A stretch of 34,410 bases of DNA from a virus: the IMG/VR virus record IMGVR_UViG_3300025133_000360, positions 1-34,410 of that record; one strand, 5' to 3'. Shown here in pieces: positions 22,662-30,258 of this stretch (within the stretch, counting starts at the first letter, position 1; each line of letters begins with the position of its first letter). A program made the position numbers and the translations under genes. The notes beneath the pieces were generated by a model. That model searched no databases, was not told the origin of the DNA, and saw nothing but the letters and a program-made list of their open reading frames with translations.

Positions 22662-23133
22662 TACGCCCCTTTTTTGGCTTTGTGGTTTTCTTATTAGCCC
22701 TCTTTCTCGCCTTGTTGCCCGCCTTCGCATTGGCCCACTCCTTTAGTTCTTTAAGTATAATTTTTCTTTGAGCTCTCTGGGTAGCAGATGGAAACCATAC
22801 TGCATCTAAAATTAAGAATCTTTCCCAGAGTTTTTTTATTTTTGAATCTCCCCACCTAGTAACTGAATAATAAATAATTGGATTGTGGGGGGTTATATAA
22901 TACTCAATACCTGCTACAAAATAAGGTACATTTACATTATGGTCATTATTTATAATGCAATTAAGAACTGCTGCAGCTACAGGTGCTGACCCCTGCTCAT
23001 CAATTAGATTTCTAAGTAAATGCATTTCATTACCTATAAATCCTGCTCCAGAATATTCTTTGTTGTGTTTTTCTTTATATAAATTACCAAATAGTTCGTA
23101 AATGTCTCTAGCATTTAATTCATTAAAATTCAT
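22642..23133 (-). CDS. Unknown basic protein, possible helicase loader
   Basis: This 163-residue protein (start MNFNELNARDIYELFG) is helical in its first two thirds. Residues about 125-163 form a very basic tail rich in K, R, G and A (KARKRANKKTTKPKKG) that should bind nucleic acid. It overlaps the sigma-factor stop by 11 nt and precedes the helicase. A helicase loader or replisome organiser often stands here, and the helical core would fit, but no AAA+ or HTH motif is visible, so the role is inferred from position. Confidence 0.65.
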   Translation of the reverse strand: MNFNELNARDIYELFGNLYKEKHNKEYSGAGFIGNEMHLLRNLIDEQGSAPVAAAVLNCIINNDHNVNVPYFVAGIEYYITPHNPIIYYSVTRWGDSKIKKLWERFLILDAVWFPSATQRAQRKIILKELKEWANAKAGNKARKRANKKTTKPKKGRSGGARV

Positions 23134-23665
23134 CAGTCTCTGTTAGTAAATCTGTAAATTTCTCTCGTATAGAGTGACGTACTTTATAAGAAGACTCACC
23201 AAGTTTCTTTGTAATCTCATCCATAGTAAGTCCTTGTAGTTTGTACATTACAAATTCTTTCTCCTTGTCTTGCAGTTTCGGGTCCCCGTTTTCATCATTT
23301 GTATGAATAAGTAGTTCCATATCAATCTCCTCGTATTCTTTCTCTTCTTTAGATAAAACTTTTGAAATTTCTGATGTATAAAATCCTGAATCATTAATGT
23401 CATATGGATTATTGTCAATACTAACAAAATTTGGATGTCTTTGAGCTTTTGTAATAAGAGTACGAATAGTATTTACCAATGAAGTGTGTAGGTATGTGTG
23501 GAATATAGCTCCTTTACTCTCATCATACTTCTTAGCGGCCTTTGTTAAGGCAATACGAAGCTCTTGAGCTATATCTTCTCGGTCCATACCTGCAATATAG
23601 GTATTCCCAACCATTTTCATAATTTTAGGTTCCCACTGTAATATTAAGTCGTTATTAATCTGCAT
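23123..23665 (-). CDS. Phage-encoded sigma-70-like factor
   Basis: This 180-residue protein has a sigma region 2 (about 10-75): REDIAQELRIALTKAAKKYDESKGAIFHTYLHTSLVNTIRTLITKAQR, quoted in pieces, with the -10 recognition helix near HTYLHTSLVNT. Residues about 134-170 are a region 4-like helix-turn-helix (EKEFVMYKL, GLTMDEITKKLGES). No region 1.1 or 3 is present, so it resembles group 4 or T4 gp55-type factors. It would redirect host RNA polymerase to phage promoters, plausibly the repeated AGTATAATA boxes. It lies behind an extended -10 promoter and has no strong Shine-Dalgarno, so it may be tightly controlled. Confidence 0.85.
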   Translation of the reverse strand: MQINNDLILQWEPKIMKMVGNTYIAGMDREDIAQELRIALTKAAKKYDESKGAIFHTYLHTSLVNTIRTLITKAQRHPNFVSIDNNPYDINDSGFYTSEISKVLSKEEKEYEEIDMELLIHTNDENGDPKLQDKEKEFVMYKLQGLTMDEITKKLGESSYKVRHSIREKFTDLLTETDEF

Positions 23666-23686
23666 TATTTACTTGTTATTGTTTTT

Positions 23687-23700
23687 ATCCCTACTGGGAT
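23687..23700 (-). other. Small hairpin in the sigma-factor leader
   Basis: The minus strand reads ATCCC-AGTA-GGGAT, a perfect 5-bp stem with a 4-nt loop, 22 nt before the sigma ATG. It is followed by AAAAAC, not Ts, so it is not a terminator. A similar stem ending AGGGATAAA lies in the leader at 34197-34212. Confidence 0.4.
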
Positions 23701-23718
23701 TTATTACAGTGTATTACT

Positions 23719-23727
23719 ATTATATCA
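23719..23727 (-). promoter_or_regulatory. Extended -10 promoter for the sigma and replication operon
   Basis: The minus strand reads TGATATAAT, a perfect TGnTATAAT extended -10 element, in the 103-nt gap before the sigma gene. Such elements need no -35 box. Start of transcription near 23712 gives a leader of about 47 nt. It is the only strong promoter before the replication genes and would be read by the host holoenzyme. Confidence 0.7.
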
Positions 23728-23745
23728 TATTTTGTAAGAAATACT

Positions 23746-23756
23746 ACGAATTTCGT
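23746..23756. promoter_or_regulatory. Short palindrome upstream of the sigma promoter (possible operator)
   Basis: ACGAA-T-TTCGT is a perfect inverted repeat with 5-bp arms located at about -34 to -44 of the predicted start. It could be an operator for an HTH regulator, possibly the HTH/zinc protein encoded right upstream. It is short and could occur by chance in AT-rich DNA. Confidence 0.3.
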
Positions 23757-23768
23757 TAATAAATAGCC

Positions 23769-24137
23769 CTAATTAAACCGATTGCTCCTATGTTTGTGAA
23801 AACATTGTTGTGAACAATAGTTTTTTCCATAGCCTCTGTGGTATTTGTGTACTATGTCGGCTCGTTTCCTATAAAAGGGAACCCTACAATAAGTACATGT
23901 AAGTTTTATGTTATAGTATTGGAAGTGGCAAGTACCTTTATGTACTAATGTTGTGCTTAGTTCTTTGCATACTAAACAGTATCTAGTACCTTTTTGTCTT
24001 TTCGCCCGAATAGTAGGTATATCATTATTTTTTAGTACCTCATGTATGTATTGACGAGATACTTTGAATGCATTCCCTATCTGTTGTAAGGTATCGTGTG
24101 GATTATCGTATCTATATTGTATGATTTTAGAAATCAT
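23769..24137 (-). CDS. HTH and zinc-finger protein, candidate transcription regulator
   Basis: This 122-residue protein has an N-terminal helix-turn-helix (TLQQIGNAFKVSRQYIHEVLKNN, residues about 15-37), then two cysteine clusters: CLVCKEL with a following C-H-F, and LTCTYC with a later NYCSQQCFHKH. These give two likely zinc sites. The middle is basic. It is the last gene before the sigma operon, overlapping the preceding gene by 11 nt, and ends only about 13 nt from a palindrome and about 42 nt from the extended -10 promoter. It may control that promoter. The HNH-like feel of the end lacks a clear catalytic His pair, so I favour a regulator. Confidence 0.75.
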   Translation of the reverse strand: MISKIIQYRYDNPHDTLQQIGNAFKVSRQYIHEVLKNNDIPTIRAKRQKGTRYCLVCKELSTTLVHKGTCHFQYYNIKLTCTYCRVPFYRKRADIVHKYHRGYGKNYCSQQCFHKHRSNRFN

Positions 24138-24339
24138 CTGTCGTTTTAAGAGACAGTTCGTAATTTTTTACAATAGTGCTTAGTTCATTTTTCCAATGTG
24201 TAGCTAAATAGTTTGCATCTACCGTAGTTTCTGCCGGATTTAATTCCCAGCCACCTTTTATGTGCCCCGAAGCTGCCTCAATCCTATCCCATTGAGCTTC
24301 TGAAAAAGTCATTGATACTGTTACATCGCCTTCTGCCAT
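24127..24339 (-). CDS. Small unknown protein after the receptor-binding gene
   Basis: This 70-residue protein (start MAEGDVTVSMTFSEAQWDRI) overlaps the stop of the hub/fibre gene by 1 nt (TAATG) and has GGAG in front. It is polar with one helix. A tail-tip accessory or chaperone for the fibre is plausible from translational coupling only. Confidence 0.6.
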   Translation of the reverse strand: MAEGDVTVSMTFSEAQWDRIEAASGHIKGGWELNPAETTVDANYLATHWKNELSTIVKNYELSLKTTDDF

Positions 24340-27300
24340 TAGTTATTCTCCTTTAGTTTTTCTATTTCTTCTTTTAGTTTTTTTATTTCCATTAATAATA
24401 ATACTGATATTCGGTCATAACTTATAGAGTCAGGTCTTCCTTCTCTATCATAAATTACTAATTCTGGAAACAGTTCATGTACTTCTTCCGCTATTAAACC
24501 AAATCCGGGTTTTCCTTCATCCCCTTCTTTTGAATTTTCATTGTTTTCATATTCTACAGGTCTCATGTCATATATTTTAGACGATTCTAGAGCAGCATCA
24601 ACAATATTCTTTTTATATCGCTCTGAAGATGTATATTTATAAATTAACCCACCCCCATCCCCATGTAAAACAGTACCGGCACTTCCACTTGAAGTCATAG
24701 TTATAGCAAGTCCATTACTCTTTAAAATAGACCGTAGAGTACCAGCAACAGAATGCCTTATACTTGGAGTTCCCTCCCTATACATTCCTGTATCTACATC
24801 ACCGGCAAACGAAAAGGCAGGTACTGATGCACTACCATCATCAGCATAATATCGAGGAGAGTTTGGTATACTAGTTGGAGAAGAACTTTGTGCAAATCCT
24901 CCTTTAATTCCTACTAAACGCCATACAGCATATGGAAGGTCATAATTTATTTCTGCAATTATTTTAAAATCTGAATCGTTACGTTCTTGTACTAATGCCG
25001 CATAATCACCATCGTCTATTACTCTAAATATAGTTTCACCTTTTATGTAATAAACATAATAGACTCTACCATCTGAATTTAATGCCGATAGATAACTAGA
25101 GTCACCGGCTGAAATTGCATATACATCATTCCCCACATGAAGGTTTCCAGCACTCCAATCTACTTGACTGGCTGATGATGAAGAAAACACACACGTTGTG
25201 GTAATTGTTGGGTTAGCCGCAAATTCGGGTTCACTTGGTAATGCATCTTCAGTGTTCACCGTATCAGATAGACCGCTTACTTTAGTACCTGAAAATTCAG
25301 AGGATTGAAGTGGCGAATCTTCAACAACTTCGTACCTTGTACTTACCCCTCCGTTGGACTCTCTATACTCCACCCCAACCACAATCATCGTTTTGGCTAC
25401 ATTTTGAATATCACTTCTTACTCGTATTGAATCTGCAGCCCTGACTGGAATATAATATCGTAAATTAGAACTAGTAGAAACACTTCCGGTAGACCAAGTA
25501 ACTTTTACTTTTGTAGCACTTACCCAAGTAGCATATCCGTAAGTAGCTGTTGGTTGCCCATTTGAATCAAGTTCATTTATACACATACCAGTGCGGAATC
25601 CATATTTAGTCAAGTCAACATTACTATCATATATAGATGCACCACTTGTATGTTCAGCAGCAGAGGTAGAATTTTGAGCCCTAGTAGCAGTAATTAATAT
25701 TTTACTGTTAACTGCAGTAATAGCAAACTCTTCACTGTCTATTTTTATACGTTGACCTACATACATACCAGTAGAGTCAGTTACACTAATATCTGTCTCA
25801 CTAACATCTAAACCTTCATTTAAAGTACCTGTTAAAAGAGTATTACCTACTGTTATTTCAGCTGTCCCCGAACCTGATACAGCACTTGGGACATTATCAA
25901 GATAAAAATGTGGTGGGTACACCGATTGAATGTCACCCCTAACTGGAGGATTGTGATATCTTAGCAACGCTGCCGCTGTACGCTCTCTAATAGTGTCTGG
26001 GTCTACTGTACCAGCAAGACTCATTCTTTGGGTTTTTCTAATTCCTTTAGAGATTCTTGTTCTACCACCGGCTTTAAGTTGAAAAGAATATCCAGAGTCA
26101 TTTCCAAAAAAAGAATTTAAGGCTGGTGCTGCAGAAGCTGTACCCCAAATAACTGTAGAGTCATTTAATGCTGGGTCTATGTGTGATATTAACATATAAG
26201 CTGTTTCTACTGCTGGGTCTGAATTTACGGTATTTGTACCAGCTGTTAAGTATTGTATTCTACCTACAATAGTAGATATAAATGCATCATCACTTCTGGT
26301 AGCATCAGTAGTTCCATTATGTCCCCTTTGAACCGTTAAATTAGTACTGCTATTTATGGCTGTTATTAGAACCTGCTCACCGGGAAACCCAATAAATAAA
26401 ACTTGTCCTACATACATATCTGCCGTAGAGTCCACTGTTAGGCTTGTAGCACCCGCTGAAAAATCGCCCCCCATGTTTATCTGAGTCATCAGTTTTCTAA
26501 ACCCCTCAGCACTGTCTGCATAAGATAAGTCAGCCCCACCTATAGTAAGTATTCCCCCTGAAATATTTCGTCCCGGATAAGTAAATCCATTACTAGAAGT
26601 ATTGATATTATACACCTCAATCAATTCAAAATTTTCAGTATTGTTAGTAGTTACAGCGTCTCCACTCACTCCCCTTGATGTACTATTAAAATTAACTGTA
26701 AGGTCAGTAAAAAACTCCCCCCGGTCTGTTGTAAAATTACTTTGTGTCATCGGTATTTGGCGGCCCGTAGTAACAAAAGAGCCATTAGTAATAGTATCAG
26801 GCGATGGATAGTGTACGTTTAACCCAAAAGCTGTTGGCCCTAAAGTTTCACTAGTCGGGCGAGTTCCTTTCTTAAAATAATCTAAAAATGATGTAGATAA
26901 ACTGTTACCTGTTGATGTTATGTTGGGTGAAACATAAAAATCATACCCAAACCCATCTTGGTCTGATGTTAATACATAATGCGGTTCAGAGACTGCAGCA
27001 CTTCTCATATGCTTTAGTACTGATTGATTTGCTTGCTTTGATAATTTTAAAAGACCATTTTTAGCGTAATTTGTTACAGAGTCGGTCCATCTATCATCAA
27101 CCGCCTGTAATATAGCTTTATCTGAATGAGTCGCTGCGGTTGTGCCTCTATATTCTCGTTCTACAGTAATAGTAGTTTTATCTGTAACGGCTGTTACTAG
27201 CATTTCTTCGTTATCTACTTTTAATATCTGCCCCACAAACATATGAGTCGAATCTATTACAGTTAATTCAGTCTCACTACTATCAATAGCTTCATTTACC

Positions 27301-28073
27301 TGTACAGAAATACCCGGATGTCTTAAATTGTTTGAAAAATGGTCAACAAAAGATTTTACTAGTCCTCCCCTGCTGCCATATGGTTTTACATATTCTTCTT
27401 TGTTGCCATCAAGAACGCCTTTTCTAGGTATGAATTGATATATAGGAGTAGCTGCTTCAAACATAGCTGCACCATTTGAATGAGTATCAAACTCACCATT
27501 AACACCTCGTACAACATTTATAACAGTAGAACTAACAATTTCTGTAATAATCATATCCTCGTCATTGCTAGCAAATGTTATTCGCATACCTATTTGTAAT
27601 TCATCTGTATTAGTAACAGTAATAGCTGTTTCACTATTATCTAAATCTTCATTTAGGGTCGCAATTAAAGCACGGTCATTTGCGATTTGTCTAAAAGAAC
27701 TTCTTCCTGTAGTAGTCTGGTCTCGTAGTTCAAATAAATAATCCGTCGCCTCAATGACCAAAAACATCCCGTCAGATGTACTAAATTCTTCGGTAACTTT
27801 AGTGGCAGCCCCATAAAAATAACACTCACCTGTATCTGTATCTCTAATTTTTATAGGTGTAAAATCTTCTACAAGACCTGTAAAGGGCCCTTTAGAAGAA
27901 GCTGCCGAATTAGATTGAGGATTAGATGAGTTATTTGAAATGGTGATTTTGGCGGCTCTTGGTTTACCCAAAGTATCGACAATCACAAGGTTATACACAC
28001 GAGAAACACTACTAATGCTAAAATCTTCCCACGAATCCCCATCCCAATAAGATGCCATAGATTTAGTTGCCAT
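24339..28073 (-). CDS. Tail hub/receptor-binding protein with peptidase S74 chaperone end
   Basis: This 1244-residue protein seems to join two functions. Residues about 1-120 and parts of 325-430 (LVIVDTLGKPRAAKITISN, FTPIKIRDTDTG, SDQDGFGYDFYVSPN) resemble the beta-rich tail hub (Tal-like) of siphophages. Four beta-modules of the form SETxxxVxDSTxMyVGQxxxx lie at about 140-207, 260-322, 535-600 and 751-815. The C-terminal ~110 residues are an intramolecular chaperone: SSERYKKNI with the Ser-Lys pair, GLIAEEVHELFPEL, ISYDRISVLL, and a final coiled coil. S74 domains trimerise fibres and then cut themselves off. The gene follows the distal-tail-like protein, as expected. It should bind the host receptor. 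Confidence 0.85.
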   Translation of the reverse strand: MATKSMASYWDGDSWEDFSISSVSRVYNLVIVDTLGKPRAAKITISNNSSNPQSNSAASSKGPFTGLVEDFTPIKIRDTDTGECYFYGAATKVTEEFSTSDGMFLVIEATDYLFELRDQTTTGRSSFRQIANDRALIATLNEDLDNSETAITVTNTDELQIGMRITFASNDEDMIITEIVSSTVINVVRGVNGEFDTHSNGAAMFEAATPIYQFIPRKGVLDGNKEEYVKPYGSRGGLVKSFVDHFSNNLRHPGISVQVNEAIDSSETELTVIDSTHMFVGQILKVDNEEMLVTAVTDKTTITVEREYRGTTAATHSDKAILQAVDDRWTDSVTNYAKNGLLKLSKQANQSVLKHMRSAAVSEPHYVLTSDQDGFGYDFYVSPNITSTGNSLSTSFLDYFKKGTRPTSETLGPTAFGLNVHYPSPDTITNGSFVTTGRQIPMTQSNFTTDRGEFFTDLTVNFNSTSRGVSGDAVTTNNTENFELIEVYNINTSSNGFTYPGRNISGGILTIGGADLSYADSAEGFRKLMTQINMGGDFSAGATSLTVDSTADMYVGQVLFIGFPGEQVLITAINSSTNLTVQRGHNGTTDATRSDDAFISTIVGRIQYLTAGTNTVNSDPAVETAYMLISHIDPALNDSTVIWGTASAAPALNSFFGNDSGYSFQLKAGGRTRISKGIRKTQRMSLAGTVDPDTIRERTAAALLRYHNPPVRGDIQSVYPPHFYLDNVPSAVSGSGTAEITVGNTLLTGTLNEGLDVSETDISVTDSTGMYVGQRIKIDSEEFAITAVNSKILITATRAQNSTSAAEHTSGASIYDSNVDLTKYGFRTGMCINELDSNGQPTATYGYATWVSATKVKVTWSTGSVSTSSNLRYYIPVRAADSIRVRSDIQNVAKTMIVVGVEYRESNGGVSTRYEVVEDSPLQSSEFSGTKVSGLSDTVNTEDALPSEPEFAANPTITTTCVFSSSSASQVDWSAGNLHVGNDVYAISAGDSSYLSALNSDGRVYYVYYIKGETIFRVIDDGDYAALVQERNDSDFKIIAEINYDLPYAVWRLVGIKGGFAQSSSPTSIPNSPRYYADDGSASVPAFSFAGDVDTGMYREGTPSIRHSVAGTLRSILKSNGLAITMTSSGSAGTVLHGDGGGLIYKYTSSERYKKNIVDAALESSKIYDMRPVEYENNENSKEGDEGKPGFGLIAEEVHELFPELVIYDREGRPDSISYDRISVLLLMEIKKLKEEIEKLKENN

Positions 28074-28085
28074 ATATTACTCCTT

Positions 28086-28604
28086 TTATGATATACCTTC
28101 TCTCCACCCAGCCACAAATTGAACACTAAAAGCCCATCTATCTTCTAATCCCGGAGCTTGGGAAAACTGAAATTGAGCCACAGCAACCTCATGGATTGCT
28201 CCACCTGTAGAAGCTGTTGTCCCTGAACCAGAATAATCTGGCGTGGTAGCATCTCCTATTTCAAGTTCTAACCCATCAGCTGTTGTCCAAGTTAAGAGTT
28301 TTTTTTCTAAGTAGTTTTTATATGGAATGTAATAAGTCTGTCCTTGAGCAGTAAACTTTTCCATATTAAACCAAGCATTCGCTGTTGTATTAGTCAAGTC
28401 TCCCCCAATATTGTCCATAATGCCTGATATAGTAATGGTTGGTCTTGATTGCCCTAAGTCAATTATAACTGGAGAAGCTGCTGGTATGGCTATTTGTATC
28501 GGTTGCCTACCATAAGATAAAGATAGTTGTTCTACTTTTAAAGCAAGCCTGTCGGTTGCTCCTGAGTTGCTCCCATCTCTAAGTAATACGGATAAATCTG
28601 CCAC
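28086..28604 (-). CDS. Distal-tail-like (Dit-like) baseplate protein
   Basis: This 172-residue protein starts with GTG after TAGGAG. It is nearly all beta: LKVEQLSLSYGRQPIQIAIP, PVIIDLGQSRPTITISGIMDN, then YYIPYKNYLEKKLLTWTTADGLELEI and a final VAQFQFSQAPG strand. The opening strands with ITISGIMD match distal tail proteins, and it lies between tape measure and hub as in siphophages. It would form the ring to which the hub attaches. Other baseplate proteins of similar fold are possible. Confidence 0.6.
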   Translation of the reverse strand: MADLSVLLRDGSNSGATDRLALKVEQLSLSYGRQPIQIAIPAASPVIIDLGQSRPTITISGIMDNIGGDLTNTTANAWFNMEKFTAQGQTYYIPYKNYLEKKLLTWTTADGLELEIGDATTPDYSGSGTTASTGGAIHEVAVAQFQFSQAPGLEDRWAFSVQFVAGWREGIS

Positions 28605-28613
28605 TGTTCACTC

Positions 28614-29609
28614 CTAATTAAAAATACTGTAGTTATCTGCTTCTAATGCTCGGTCTTCTTCTAAGGTTAAAGCATTACCTATATTGTAGCCAGTGTATAT
28701 ATCAGCTCCAGTACCACCTTCCAGACTTCTAGCAAAATTTTCTCTACGTACAACGTCTGGCAAGGCTACTACTTTTGTTTTTACTCCGTCATCGTCAATT
28801 ACGTTTTCTAATTTTCGATTTAGTAATCTTAATTCTGCGGCAGCATTGTCTCGAGCAGACGTAATGTTTTCTTGAAGCCCTGCAATAGGATTCGTTGCAT
28901 TTTCACCGAAAACGTGAAAGTCTCCGAAGGGGGTTGGGATTTTCGCAGCTATAATCGTGTCTATAAGCCTATTGATTGGTGATAAGAGGTCATTGAATAA
29001 ACCTAGTCCCCATATTTTTGCCTCTAACCATAATATCCTTGGTTCACTAATAACTTTTTTTATATTATTAACTATCTTGGGTATTGCACCTCCCTCTCCC
29101 GTTAGATACGAAGTTGCAGTTGATACAAGTTCCATAAGGCTTATTATTTGCCCGAGGACTGGGAGGGATTTTAACATATCCATTCCAATTTTTTTAGGGT
29201 CTTGAGTCATGTATCTAGATTGTATTGCTAATATTCTACCTGCTACTTCAAGCATAGGAGTAATAACAGGTATTAAAGGAATCAGCATAATATCTATCAT
29301 TGCACCAATTAATTGAAACAGGGCACCTATTGTACCCGTAAAAATTTGTGATTGTTTCATCATGGCTGACATTTGGAAACTAACACCAGTCATTTTTTTC
29401 GCTGCAGTAGCCCCGTCTTTTGCATACTTCATAGCTTTTTTGGGTCCGTGAATAGTTGCATCTAGTGCTTTTTTTGCCACGCTAGAAGACATCCCTTCAG
29501 CCGCAGCACCATATGCACCCCCAGCGGCACCTTGAGCCCCACGAGCGGCCATAGCAGCACTACTAGTAGCTGCTCTAGCTATTGTTCCTAAAAACGCAAA
29601 AGCTGGCAA
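28614..29609 (-). CDS. Short tape measure protein
   Basis: This 331-residue protein starts at a TTG (reading MPAFAF) with AGGAGG 8 nt upstream; no nearby ATG has a site. It follows the chaperone pair, the standard place of the tape measure. Residues about 1-75 are Ala/Gly-rich helices, about 90-130 are strongly hydrophobic (LFQLIGAMIDIMLIPLIPVI), and the rest is helical. By the usual ~1.5 angstrom per residue rule it would set a tail of roughly 50 nm, short for a siphovirus. Some of it may lie in membrane insertion. The assignment rests on context and composition. Confidence 0.7.
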   Translation of the reverse strand: MPAFAFLGTIARAATSSAAMAARGAQGAAGGAYGAAAEGMSSSVAKKALDATIHGPKKAMKYAKDGATAAKKMTGVSFQMSAMMKQSQIFTGTIGALFQLIGAMIDIMLIPLIPVITPMLEVAGRILAIQSRYMTQDPKKIGMDMLKSLPVLGQIISLMELVSTATSYLTGEGGAIPKIVNNIKKVISEPRILWLEAKIWGLGLFNDLLSPINRLIDTIIAAKIPTPFGDFHVFGENATNPIAGLQENITSARDNAAAELRLLNRKLENVIDDDGVKTKVVALPDVVRRENFARSLEGGTGADIYTGYNIGNALTLEEDRALEADNYSIFN

Positions 29610-29625
29610 AAGTTATTCCTCCTAA

Positions 29626-29871
29626 TTAAAAGTTCATTGCCTTATGCATTGAGGTTGCCTTACTGGCAGCCATTGCTCGGGCTTGTTCATCATTTTCTTT
29701 TTGATTCAGTGCCATTTGTACACCTAAAATTAAATTTATTTCATCACCATTCATACTTTGTATGGCTTCCCAACTAATCCCCATTTTTAATAACTGGATG
29801 GTAATAATCCAGTGGGAGTATATAACAACTTCATAACTTGTTATGTCCTTTGAACCCCGTGTGAAAGCCAT
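29626..29871 (-). CDS. gpT-like tail assembly chaperone extension (made by frameshift)
   Basis: This 81-residue ORF (start MAFTRGSKDITSY) overlaps the stop of the upstream ORF by 1 nt (TAATG) and is in its -1 frame. In lambda-like phages the second chaperone is made mostly as a fusion by a programmed -1 shift. A slippery A_AAA_AAA lies 3 codons before the gpG stop, and a shift there reads R-V and then this ORF, giving a gpG-gpT fusion of about 203 residues. It is helical, with LLKMGISWEAIQSMNGDEI. It would recruit tail tube subunits to the tape measure. Independent translation from the ATG cannot be excluded. Confidence 0.8.
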   Translation of the reverse strand: MAFTRGSKDITSYEVVIYSHWIITIQLLKMGISWEAIQSMNGDEINLILGVQMALNQKENDEQARAMAASKATSMHKAMNF

Positions 29872-30236
29872 TACCCTTTTTTTATTTCTTCAGCCTGCCC
29901 CTCCGCATCAAATGCTTGAGGAACTAAAGCCTCTAAAGCTTTGCCTAATCGCTCATCTATTGTAACTAAAAAAGACTCACTAGTTTTTCCCCAAGGAGCT
30001 TTTACAATCATTTCTTTCAAGCACTCTTTCATGTAATAATCCCCATCAAAAGAGTTGTTACCTCCACCATCAATCTTCAAGCATCTAGAAACTATTTTGT
30101 TTCGTCTGCTCCAAGACAGAGGCTTAACTGTAACATTAAACTCGTCCCCGGTTTCTCCAATAACTATGGTCTGTTCATAGTTACCCCCTGAAATTTGATA
30201 CTTTGTAATATCAAATTCTTTACTTTTCTCTGCCAT
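29871..30236 (-). CDS. gpG-like tail assembly chaperone
   Basis: This 121-residue protein (start MAEKSKEFDITKYQ) lies between the tail tube and tape measure genes. Its N-terminal half is beta-rich (EFNVTVKPLSWSRRNKIVSR) and its C-terminal half helical, ending EEIKKG. It is translated alone or, by -1 frameshift, joined to the next ORF. Length, place and frameshift site match the G protein of lambda-like tail assembly. GGAGG precedes the ATG. Confidence 0.8.
   Translation of the reverse strand: MAEKSKEFDITKYQISGGNYEQTIVIGETGDEFNVTVKPLSWSRRNKIVSRCLKIDGGGNNSFDGDYYMKECLKEMIVKAPWGKTSESFLVTIDERLGKALEALVPQAFDAEGQAEEIKKG
29877..29883 (-). other. Programmed -1 ribosomal frameshift slippery site
   Basis: The minus strand reads ATA AAA AAA GGG TAA ATG-type context, precisely A_AAA_AAA_G in the gpG frame followed by GGG and the stop. 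Slippage by one base converts the frame to AGG GTA ATG, joining the gpT ORF. The seven A residues are the only slippery heptamer at the gene boundary. Confidence 0.85.
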
Positions 30237-30258
30237 TTAGGCCTCCTATTCTATTGTT

